Shown: positions 33,339 to 43,150 of the stretch, piece by piece | Layout of the letters: each line of letters begins with the position of its first letter | Numbering within the stretch: position 1 is the first letter of the stretch | Assembly (NCBI GenBank): GCA_944474755.1 | Contig: OX104113.1 | Span: forward strand, 71,355,917-71,419,916 | Length of the DNA stretch: 64,000 nt | Direction: 5' to 3' | From: Limnoperna fortunei | Lineage: Eukaryota; Mollusca; Bivalvia; Mytilida; Modiolidae | Made by a program: the position numbers and the translations under genes | Notes under the pieces: model-generated | The model's input: the letters and a program-made list of their open reading frames with translations, nothing else | The model's database searches: none | What the model was told of the DNA's origin: nothing

Positions 33339-35400
33339 TACAATGCAAAAGGGGCAGTTTGTCCAGTTACATATATATCAGCAAAATAATCCTTTTACTA
33401 CTGTTGGGTAAATGTTTAATTATTTTGTAGTATTTAACTTGACATATGTGTCTTAGAGTTGACATTTTATTTTAACATGTGAGCTTTATGACCGGAACTA
33501 ATCATTGTATATATCAAAACAAAGCTAATTACAAATAAGTTAATATAATTGGTCGTTAAGTACAGTACATTACTACCCGAAAGTTTTATAGTAATTAATC
33601 GATTAAATCGCATGTGTTTAAATAACTATTGGTATTATTAAGACGAACATATTGATTAAAAGTAATTATATGCATACACTATTACCCTCTAAAGAATTGA
33701 GTATATCATGTTATGTTTCAACAGAATAATAATAATTTGATTCTTTTATTAACTTGTGATTTTAAGCGAAGCATAAAAATAATTCCATGCTTAGCAGAAA
33801 CATTACTTTTTACATATATTACAAGTTAATTTAAACAAATATTTTTCACAATATCGTTCCGTGTATTATCTTGCAACCAATAGCAGCTCTTGGATAAAGT
33901 CTCGATATGATTTGATGGTATCAAGATGATAATATACAAATGATCTGTTTTATTTTGAATATATTACGCACAAAATAACAACATGAATCTCATTTGATCA
34001 GAAGTTTTGAACATTCTAGTCAGTGAACAGTTATAATCACCAAAAAGAACAATCAGGTTTGTCAGCAGTTGTAAGAACAAATGTTTAAATAGAGTTGTCA
34101 TTACGATTCTATTGAATAAAATACTTTACACTAATCAATCATTAATCAATCAATCAACTTATTTTAACTACACTGTGTTTTGATATAAAGATACTCAAGT
34201 GTTCAATTGTATTTGAGATGTTATCCTAGATTGGCATAGAGTATGCAGATACGTTAGGGTTGCAACGAATAAGCCGATCACAGTTTGATTATTCTAAAAC
34301 AACAAATTTTATGACAACAAAATTTAGACCAATACAACATTGGATTTCATCAGAATACATGTACTTTATATCATTGCTTTTCCGTCTTTCATATGTGTGT
34401 CATTTTCAACATCCATTAGTAAATAAAACAATAAGCATTTCAAAAATACAAAACTTCAAAAAATAACCAAAATATGCACATTTATCTATTGAAGGCACAT
34501 TATAATGGACAATCGATTATTTACTTACACATAATGATATGTGAATAAATAACAAATACAAAATCTGATTTTTTTTCAAATAGTAAAAGATGGTTCATCT
34601 TTGAAATGATTTTAAAAGAACATGCGTTTCATAAAAAATCAATATTTATTAATCCTAAATATTTCGTTGCTTTAAGAAATAATATTTTGCACAGCCAAAG
34701 TACAAAAGTAAATCATTGAATTTGTTCTTAAAAACAGCGTTTAGTATTCGGTTTTATCTCTTGTTTTAGCAAAATAAACAGCATTACTGTCATTGTTAGT
34801 TAAATACATAAAAGCGTATTTAATATTTTCCACAATTTTTATTAAAAAACCAAGATGGGCTTCTTTTAGTTACTATCATGTATATGATTGGCAAAGAAAA
34901 TATATCATACGGTGCATTTTAATATGTTTGTATACAAGTTAAAAATACCACAAATAAATTTATACGTCAAGTAAAGTGTTATTGCAATTACTCGCTAGTC
35001 CTTTTTTACTTCAACCATCTAATTTTAGTTTCAATCATTTATCGATATAAACTTTTACTTTCATTATAATCCATATCCTCGTCAACTGAATTTTGTCACA
35101 CAGTTTTATTAGAAGAACGGCTACTTACATTTTGTCTAAGATATGATCTACAGCGACAATGATCAAGGAAGTACAAATATATTTGTTTAACGTAAAAGAG
35201 TTATAAGAGTTCTATTTTAAAACTTTATGCTCGTCACAGATCAAAACAACTCAACAAGAATAATTCATGCAGTCTGATTAAGACTGGAAACAGAAGGTAT
35301 ATGTCTACAAATTAAACCAAACAACTTAGAATTAGATTTTTACGCTGTCACGTTTTTGCTTACCCTCAGCGGGATTCGACCTCACACCGTTGTGACACTG
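33339..35400 (+). repeat. 2.06-kb tandem duplication, unit 1 (R1 family)
   Basis: Begins 'tacaatgcaaaaggggcagt' and ends 'gtgacactg' inside a truncated minus-strand tRNA-like SINE head. It abuts unit 2 directly. The two units differ at only scattered single bases (for example 34223 t versus c, 34355 a versus g, one extra T in unit 2), so the duplication is recent. Identical 68-codon frames in both units (34260-34466 and 36322-36528) reflect the duplication, not a gene. Confidence 0.9.
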
Positions 35401-37463
35401 TACAATGCAAAAGGGGCAGTTTGTCCAGTTACATATATATCAGCAAAATAATCCTTTTACTACTGTTGGGTAAATGTTTAATTATTTTGTAGTATTTAAC
35501 TTGACATATGTGTCTTAGAGTTGACATTTTATTTTAACATGTGAGCTTTATGACCGGAACTAATCATTGTATATATCAAAACAAAGCTAATTACAAATAA
35601 GTTAATATAATTGGTCGTTAAGTACAGTACATTACTACCCGGAAGTTTTATAGTAATTAATCGATTAAATCGCATGTGTTTAAATAACTATTGGTATTAT
35701 TAAGACGAACATATTGATTAAAAGTAATTATATGCATACACTATTACCCTCTAAAGAATTGAGTATATCATGTTATGTTTCAACAGAATAATAATAATTT
35801 GATTCTTTTATTAACTTGTGATTTTAAGCGAAGCATAAAAATAATTCCATACTTAGCAGAAACATTACTTTTTACATATATTACAAGTTAATTTAAACAA
35901 ATATTTTTCACAATATCGTTCCGTGTATTATCTTGCAACCAATAGCAGCTCTTGGATAAAGTCTCGATATGATTTGATGGTATCAAGATGATAATATACA
36001 AAAGGTCTGTTTTATTTTGAATATATTACGCACAAAATAACAACATGAATCTCATTTGATCAGAAGTTTTGAACATTCTAGTCAGTGAACAGTTATAATC
36101 ACCAAAAAGAACAATCAGGTTTGTCAGCAGTTGTAAGAACAAATGTTTAAATAGAGTTGTCATTACGATTCTATTTAATAAAATACTTTACACTAATCAA
36201 TCATTAATCAATCAATCAACTTATTTTAACTACACTGTGTTTTGATATAAAGATACTCAAGTGTTCAATTGTATTTGAGACGTTATCCTAGATTGGCATA
36301 GAGTATGCAGATACGTTAGGGTTGCAACGAATAAGCCGATCACAGTTTGATTATTCTAAAACAACAAATTTTATGACAACAAAATTTAGACCAATACAAC
36401 ATTGGATTTCATCAGAATGCATGTACTTTATATCATTGCTTTTCCGTCTTTCATATGTGTGTCATTTTCAACATCCATTAGTAAATAAAACAATAAGCAT
36501 TTCAAAAATACAAAACTTCAAAAAATAACCAAAATATGCACATTTATCTATTGAAGGCACATTATAATGGACAATCGATTATTTACTCACACATAATGAT
36601 ATGTGAATAAATAACAAATACAAAATCTGATTTTTTTTTCAAATAGTAAAAGATGGTTCATCTTTGAGATGATTTTAAAAGAACATGCGTTTCATAAAAA
36701 ATCAATATTTATTAATCCTAAATATTTCGTTGCTTTAAGAAATAATATTTTGCACAGCCAAAGTACAAAAGTAAATCATTGAATTTGTTCTTAAAAACAG
36801 CGTTTAGTATTCGGTTTTATCTCTTGTTTTAGCAAAATAAACAGCATTACTGTCATTGTTAGTTAAATACATAAAAGCGTATTTAATATTTTCCACAATT
36901 TTTATTAAAAAACCAAGATGGGCTTCTTTTAGTTACTATCATGTATATGATTGGCAAAGAAAATATATCATACGGTGCATTTTAATATGTTTGTATACAA
37001 GTTAAAAATACCACAAATAAATTTATACGTCAAGTAAAGTGTTATTGCAATTACTCGCTAGTCCTTTTTTACTTCAACCATCTAATTTTAGTTTCAATCA
37101 TTTATCGATATAAACTTTTACTTTCATTATAATCCATATCCTCGTCAACTGAATTTTGTCACATAGTTTTATTAGAAGAACGGCTACTTACATTTTGTCT
37201 AAGATATGATCCACAGCGACAATGATCAAGGAAGTACAAATATATTTGTTTAACGTAAAAGAGTTATAAGAGTTCTATTTTAAAAATTTATGCTCGTCAC
37301 AGATCAAAACAACTCAACAAGAATAATTCATGCAGTCTGATTTAGACTGGAAACAGAAGGTATATGTCTACAAATTAAACCCAACAACTTAGAATTAGAT
37401 TTTTACGCTGTCACGTGTTTGCTTACCCTCAGCGGGATTCGAACTCACACCGTTGTGACACTG
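35401..37463 (+). repeat. 2.06-kb tandem duplication, unit 2 (R1 family)
   Basis: The second, nearly identical copy of 33339-35400, offset 2062 bp (2063 at the end because of one inserted T). Unlike unit 1 it continues through the complete SINE head (to 37523). Unit 2 therefore keeps the original right flank, and unit 1 was cut within the SINE. Confidence 0.9.
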
Positions 37464-37523
37464 TGGCACCAAATCGCCTGCACTATGCCCAGCGGTCTAG
37501 GCCACTCGGCCAAATCCGCTATT
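37427..37523 (-). repeat. tRNA-derived SINE head (type 1)
   Basis: The minus strand reads 'agcggatttggccgagtggc', then 'ctagaccgctgggcat...gtgccacagtgtcacaacgg', then 'tgtgagttcgaatcccgctg'. A-box and B-box analogues are both clear, with an expanded middle. It resembles a class II tRNA with an insertion. Truncated repeats of it follow at 37861-37893 and 37968-38078. Confidence 0.65.
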
Positions 37524-37860
37524 TAAAAATATAGCTTCATTAACCCGGGTGAATCGTAGACATAGACATAGTACATTTGTACTAGCGTGTGACGATGGAA
37601 TTTTCGTAACTAATACATATTAATCTGACAGTAATCTAATTCAGCAATTTTGTATATATTTTATAGGATGACAAAGTTACTTGTCATACAGTCACAGTAA
37701 GGAAATTATATACAAACGTCTAAGTATTGTGACAACAATATAATGTATCTATCCAGCGGATTTCGGAATTATCAGAAATGCAGGGTTAATATCTAATATT
37801 TATATATACGTCTACAAATTAAACCCAACACTGTTAGAATTAGATTTTTACACTGTCAAT

Positions 37861-37888
37861 TTTTTGCTTACCCTCAGCGGGATTCGAA

Positions 37889-37920
<32 letters not shown>

Positions 37921-38078
37921 CGTCTACAAATTAAGCCCAACACTGTTTGAATTAGATTTTTAACACTGTCAAATTTTTGCTTTCCCTCAGCGGGATTCGA
38001 ACTCACACCGTTGTGACACTGTGGCACCAATTCGCCTGCACTATGTCCAGCGGTCTAGACCCCTCGGCCAAATCCGCT
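37861..38078 (-). repeat. Further type 1 SINE heads around an AT microsatellite
   Basis: Two more minus-strand copies of the tRNA-like head: a short one at 37861-37893, cut by a (AT)n run at 37894-37920, and a fuller one at 37968-38078. Each is preceded on the plus strand by the same 'cgtctacaaattaa..ccaacactgtt' lead. The AT run has inserted or expanded within the first copy. Confidence 0.6.
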
Positions 38079-38103
38079 ATATAAAAATATAGCTTCATTA
38101 ACG

Positions 38104-38125
38104 TATATATATATATATATATATT
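38104..38125. repeat. (AT)n microsatellite
   Basis: A pure AT-dinucleotide run at the left edge of the hammerhead-repeat block. A TA-rich run also marks its right edge (39677-39696). Confidence 0.85.
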
Positions 38126-38384
38126 CGTTTAAAAATATGTACAACAACATCTAGATACATAATTAAAGCGAAAACAAAGTTTTACACTTTAAAAAATTGC
38201 ACAAATATTTCGCCTGACCAACAGGCTTCGTCAGTGTTTTTACAACGAATGACAATAACAGGTAAAAAGTTTTTGTCGTTATACGTATGTGATGTATACT
38301 ATATCTAGTAATTAACGAAAAAATGATTTTTGTTAGTGCTATTACAAGTATGTAAATGTGTTTAAATATATAGCACTATTTATA

Positions 38385-38480
38385 CGAATGGCCTTAGTCA
38401 TTGAATGTCAATATAAATAAATGACGTAAACAAGTCGTAACATATTGATCTTGAAATTTCTCATTTCCAACTTAACCCAA
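38385..38480 (-). repeat. Inverted fragment of the 510-bp hammerhead repeat
   Basis: This 96-bp stretch is the reverse complement of 38911-39006, that is, the end of one 510-bp unit plus the first 16 bases of the next. It lies directly before the direct array, giving a head-to-head junction at 38480/38481. Confidence 0.85.
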
Positions 38481-38757
38481 TGACTAAGGCCATTCGTTGG
38501 TCAGTCTTTGTCTAAATTTTTGACAAGAAACACCGTCATGTGTATCGTTGCATAATCTTCTAGACTTGAATATTATTTTTTGTTTATGCTGTATCGTCAT
38601 GTTTGTCGATCCGATACTTAATAAGCTTGCTGGTTGGTAGACTCTTTATACTTTTATATAATATGTTGAACTACCTGTATTGTGTTTTTACACGATCCCA
38701 GTGGACTTATATTATTCCATCACCGAATGAAAAAATACTTTAAGCATTTAGAGTTAA

Positions 38758-38801
38758 ACGCCACTGATGAGTCTTAAGTAGACGAAACGCGCGTCTGGCG
38801 T
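38758..38801 (+). ncRNA. Type I hammerhead ribozyme, unit 1
   Basis: All core elements are present. Stem I ACGCCA/UGGCGU pairs perfectly (38758-38763 with 38796-38801). CUGAUGA lies at 38764-38770. Stem II GUCU/AGAC (38771-38774 with 38780-38783) has loop UAAGU, and GAAA follows at 38784-38787. Stem III is ACGC/GCGU with no loop, then the GUC cleavage triplet with predicted cleavage after C38795. Such a minimal stem III is known from retrozyme and Penelope-like hammerheads, which are thought to act as dimers. Confidence 0.9.
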
Positions 38802-39267
38802 AAAGAATTTGTCAACTTGGTAATTTTGATTACATCTTGTTGGAATATTTGAGCAAAGCAAAGTAACAGCACGGCACGTCCCCGGCTGGCGGACTTGGGA
38901 AGCAACTATTTTGGGTTAAGTTGGAAATGAGAAATTTCAAGATCAATATGTTACGACTTGTTTACGTCATTTATTTATATTGACATTCAATGACTAAGGC
39001 CATTCGTTGGTCAGTCTTTGTCTAAATTTTTGACAAGAAACACCGTCATGTGTATCGTTGCATAATCTTCTAGACTTGAATATTATTTTTTGTTTATGCT
39101 GCATCGTCATGTTTGTCGATCCGATACTTAATAAGCTTGCTGGTTGGTAGACTCTTTAGACTTTTATATAATATTTTGAACTACCTGTATTGTGTTTTTA
39201 CACGATCCCAGTGGACTTATATTATTCCATCACCGAATGAAAAAATACTTTAAGCATTTAGAGTTAA

Positions 39268-39311
39268 ACGCCACTGATGAGTCTTAAGTAGACGAAACGC
39301 GCGTCTGGCGT
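39268..39311 (+). ncRNA. Type I hammerhead ribozyme, unit 2
   Basis: Identical over the core to the motif at 38758-38801, exactly 510 bp downstream; predicted cleavage after C39305. Together the two sites bracket a 510-nt monomer (38796-39305). Confidence 0.9.
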
Positions 39312-39699
39312 AAAGAATTTGTCAACTTGGTAATTTTAATTACATCTTGTTGGAATATTTGAGCAAAGCAAAGTAACAGCACGGCACGTCCCCGGCTGGC
39401 GGACTTGGGAAGCAACTATTTTGGGTTAAGTTGGAAATGAGAAGTTTCAAGATCAATATGTTACGACTTGTTTACGTCATTTATTTATATTGACATTCAA
39501 TGACTAAGGCCATTCGTTGGTCAGTCTTTGTCTAAATTTTTGACAAGAAACACCGTCATGTGTATCGTTGCATAATCTTCTAGACTTGAATATTATTTTT
39601 TGTTTATGCTGTATCGTCATGTTTGTCGATCCGATACTTAATAAGCTTGCTGGTTGGTAGACTCTTTAGACTTTTATATATATAATATATATATTAGTT

Positions 39700-39990
39700 C
39701 CAAATGAGTTTTGAACCTATATCGGATTTACATTATAGTATGTATATTATTTAACTCGATTACCGCAGATGAAAATGGTAATTGTCTGTTGTTTTTATAT
39801 TTTTTTGTAAGAAAAAAAAATAAAAGTATGCATGCTTAGCTTGCCGGGGTTTCAACAAAATTATCATAATACTACATGTATTTTTATCGCAAAAATCAGA
39901 CCAGGTTAATGTTGCGACAATTTGTTGTTGATTTAATTTATTTATCAGCGTATTATCACGTTTCTTTTCGCTCTCGTTTTCAGTCGCCTA
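39700..39990 (+). repeat. R1 repeat, right part
   Basis: Matches 2270-2530 ('aactcgattaccgca', 'tatgcatgctta', 'atcataatactac', 'ttaatgttgcgacaat'). This shows that the SINEs and hammerhead array at 37464-39690 are insertions or expansions within an R1 copy that began at 35401. Confidence 0.55.
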
Positions 39991-40985
39991 ATTACCTAAT
40001 TTTACATACATTATTATATATTCATCTTTAAAGTCAAATTATAAAACTGTTTATTAGAATGAAAAAAAAAACAATTTCATATATATTACAGATTTATTTT
40101 CGATTAAAATGGGCATAATTGTGCATGTGTTTCCTTAAAAAAAACAAATTAAAAACAGAATTCCGAAATTGCCACCCATATTTTATCAACGTCCTTTATG
40201 TTAGAGCAATTATCCGCCTAAATTATTTATAAAACAATTTTTGTGTTGTGTCCTATTTCGTCGTTATTATTGGAAGAATGTTTCAAAGAGAAAGTATTAA
40301 AATTGTTCAAAATTTATTTTTAACTCATCAAAAATATGCGGTCTTCTTTTAAGTCTTTTAATTCAGAAATACAATTAAATATATTAGCAAATATTATAAC
40401 TATAATGGAAAGAAAATCTTGTTCTATAAACAGCTTTATTCAGGGTGAGAACAAGTTAGTAAACAGTATCAACTGGTAAAGAAAAAGACAAACGGGAATA
40501 TAATTTTGAATGACAAAAGGAAAAATATGGAGTATAAAGTGACGGAGAGGTTAGCGTTTTGTAATGGCTACAATGAAATTTTTCTTTTTTGAAAGTTACA
40601 AAAGGGGTATTTGTCGTGCAAAGGAGCATTAACACATCTTTAAACACGGCCCCTACTACGGTCCGGGATTTTCCGTATTATTACTTGGCAACCCTTATTT
40701 GAAGGTCTCTCTTATGGTATACGCCAAACGGGATTTTTAATTTATTATTAAATTTGACACAAATTAAAGCCCTTTGCGGAACGTGTAATTTTCTGATTAT
40801 AGAAGACCACAATATTTCACACGTTCTTAATCAAACTTCATAGAAAAATGCAGAAATAAATTTTCATTCAATAGACGCAAAAATTACCAAAGTGTTTTTT
40901 TACAGAAAAATATTATGCAGGATCTTCTTACCTTATAACCTTTTTATAATTTTTTTCTCGCCGTCTTTTGCACAAAAGTGTCGCG
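39991..40985. other. Non-coding, nothing recognised
   Basis: AT-rich; open frames here (for example 40456-40647 minus) have no domain or splice context. Confidence 0.3.
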
Positions 40986-40989
40986 ACAT

Positions 40990-41480
40990 ACCATTTGGTT
41001 CAAATTGAGCACAAGGTTAAAAGTCATAGGGCAAGGTCATACCATACCATACAAGGTAACTGTTATATGTCGATTGACCCTAGGTCATTGTTTTACACGC
41101 AAATTGTTTCCTGTTTTACGCATTGTGACCCGAAAAGTGTAGATACATTTTGTTTTTTTGAAAATGTCAAGGTCAAATGTCACCTTAGGTCTTCATTAAT
41201 AAGTGGCTCCTAACTTAAAAACTGTTACAGATAATATGGTAAAGATTAGGTTTTAAGTAGTAACTAGGAAAAAAGAATCAATTCAAATCTAATGTCAAAG
41301 GTCATGTGTCAATGTCATACCATAGCAACAAGGTATCCGTCATAAAATTTCCTTAGCAACAATATATTTTTAGAATCAGGACAAAGATGTAAATTCACAA
41401 CAGAAAGTGGCATTATTTTCTCCTTTGTTACTTGAAAACTCCCAGCAGAAAAAAGACCTTCAGAAACATTCCTACAACGT
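40990..41480 (+). repeat. Low-copy repeat R4, second copy
   Basis: 'gcacaaggttaaaagtcata', 'aaggtcataccata...', 'ctgttat' and 'tagcaacaatatatttttagaatcagg' match 2920-3030. Several 'aaggtca'/'tgacctt'-like words recur, as they do at 44990-45880. No coding sequence was recognised. Confidence 0.45.
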
Positions 41481-41940
41481 CGAACCAGGGGGTGTCATGA
41501 ATTAGAAGTTAATTCTAAAGCACTTGAAAAACACAATATACAAATACGATTAAATTAAAGATTTTGATATATATAGATGTAGTTTTATCTTTAAATCTTA
41601 TATTTCATACATAGTCGGAAATCATAGATACCTATGACAGTTATAGTTCGCTTTTTTGTTTGGATATATTCGCTGAATTTGCGTCTGTGGAACGTTACAA
41701 GCTAATAAATGATTTCGGCATGTCTCGTTGCAACGCCCTCTTTATAAAAATCAATACTTTATTATCTTCAGTCTTAGGGATTTAACATCTTGATTGAGTT
41801 ACTTGAGAGACCTCTCCAATTACACAGACTTGCTGAGAGGTCACAAAGGTTATCTCAAATGTACAGTGACTGCAATAGTTTTCTGAGTACCAAAATTGAC
41901 TATACACGTGATATAAAGCAAACATGACGGGAGCTGCTTA
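41481..41940. other. Non-coding, nothing recognised
   Basis: No exon or repeat could be assigned. Confidence 0.3.
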
Positions 41941-41944
41941 TGAT

Positions 41945-42100
41945 GATTTGTTTGATTGAATGATATTAAATTTTTAGCTATAGCATGGCGTCCAGTTTTT
42001 ATTTTGAGAGAAAGCCTGGATTTCCACGGGGAAAACAATCCGACCTTTGGTAGGAAAATTGGCAATCCTTGTCAACATTGGAGTCGAGAAACATCTTAGC
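41945..42100 (-). repeat. SINE tail fragment (type 2)
   Basis: The minus strand carries the middle and tail of the type 2 SINE ('tcgactccaatgttgac', 'ggacgccatgctatagct'). The tRNA-like head is missing. Confidence 0.6.
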
Positions 42101-42189
42101 ACCTTGTCTGAACTGTTCTGTTTCTTACAGATAAAATACAATGTCAACTATATATATCAAATAGCAAAGTTTGGATGGTATCTGTGTGC

Positions 42190-42896
42190 AAATTTTGAAC
42201 ATTTTGAACAGTACAGAAAATGAAAAATGACGTCCGCTGTGACGTAGAGAGACGTTGAATATATTTTCACTTTTATGGATTCAAATATTTATTTTGTGTA
42301 AAATCGTAATATAACACCACTTAACTAATTGCGAAGTTGCACATTGAGGACTTTTTGTCGATAAAAAGTATAATAAGTAAAATAGCAAAGAACCGACCGA
42401 ACAAAAAGAGCCAAAAGTCAAGAACAGATACAAATCCAGATAACGCAACACAAAAAACAAAGAGAGTAACTTGAAGTTATTCATATAATGTGGCAGTCGA
42501 TACGAGAACTACATCAATACTATTTTAAATACAATTCCATTATACTGAATAATATTTAAAACCAAGCACGCAATTATATCGACTTGCAACAGTCTTTAAA
42601 TAGAGTAGAGACACATACCTAGCACCTATAAACGGATTGGTCTTTCCGAAAACTCGATGCATTTCATATAACCATGAAGACTAACTTTCCGGACGGCCGC
42701 TCAACTGCTGAACGTCCTGAAACCGGGTTATACTTTGGACAAGTAATAACCTATTTTTATAATGCAAATAGCTATGAAACCAAGGGACCAACAAGAACCG
42801 AATGTCTAGAGATGATTACAAATATGGATTTAGACATTTATATAAGTTCCCTACACGAGAAAGCAGTGCCTGCCTCTAATTAGAGACCTGTGTCAA
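42190..42896 (-). other. 3' flank / probable 3' UTR of gene B
   Basis: Related to 8600-9198 downstream of gene A. On the minus strand an AATAAA at 42288-42293 could serve polyadenylation. A Penelope-like tail fragment (42365-42475) is inserted here and is absent at the equivalent place in gene A. The plus-strand frame 42674-42883 overlaps this flank and is not a gene. Confidence 0.45.
42365..42475 (-). mobile_element. Penelope-like 3' tail fragment
   Basis: The minus strand shows the family's terminal segment ('cttttggctctttttgttcgg', 'atctggatttgtatctgtt'). It lies in the 3' flank of gene B. Confidence 0.6.
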
Positions 42897-43150
42897 CTAG
42901 CTACTTGTCATGTTATAAGAGCATCTTTGTAAAGTGCATGTATCAATATGTATCCATCGTTTCGAATCTTGATCACATATGCTTGAATTAAACGTTTCAC
43001 AATTACAGATACTTGGTTCCCAGTATGTGCCTGGAGCACAAGGTCTTTTAACGGGTTTCCCATGATCACATTGGTAAAAGTTACTACAATTGTTCCGATC
43101 CGGATAATACAGACCGTACTTTGGTGTGTTCGTGCAATTTGGTTCGATGC
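42897..43150 (-). CDS. Gene B last exon: CBM14 / peritrophin-A domain
   Basis: Opens in phase 1 after CTTTTTAG and reads GIEPNCTNTPK, then 'YGLYYPDRNNCSNFYQCDHG', then 'RPCAPGTYWEPSICNC', ending 'QRCSYNMTSS' and TAG at 42897-42899. The core cysteines and aromatic residues match type-2 chitin-binding domains and the gene A exon. Relative to gene A, the extra leading Cys (GCEPDC) is Ile here. The tail is eight codons longer and has one more Cys and a sequon. Confidence 0.88.

Larger units (their letters stand above)
38481..39690 (+). repeat. 510-bp tandem array carrying hammerhead ribozymes
   Basis: Units start with 'tgactaaggccattcgttgg' at 38481, 38991 and 39501: two complete 510-bp units and a third that stops at about 39680 before reaching its ribozyme. 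Units 1 and 2 differ by a few substitutions. Each complete unit holds one hammerhead motif about 280 bp in. Tandem units with one hammerhead each are the hallmark of retrozyme-like non-autonomous retroelements, which are transcribed, self-cleaved to monomers and circularised. Parentage with a Penelope-like element is plausible but not shown. Confidence 0.85.

Noticed and set aside
34260..36528. Identical 68-codon frames at 34260 and 36322, suggesting a conserved gene
   Set aside because: Their identity is explained by the recent 2.06-kb tandem duplication; no domain, and the diverged R1 copy at 440-2510 does not keep the frame.
37427..37523. Functional tRNA gene
   Set aside because: A- and B-box-like elements are present, but the middle is expanded, the arms do not pair well and many truncated copies exist; a SINE head fits better.
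33339..39690. CRISPR-like or bacterial repeat array
   Set aside because: Repeat units are 510 bp or 2.06 kb with no spacer pattern, and the window is clearly eukaryotic.
42674..42883. 69-codon plus-strand frame near the gene B 3' end
   Set aside because: It lies in the 3' flank conserved with gene A on the opposite strand and has no domain.
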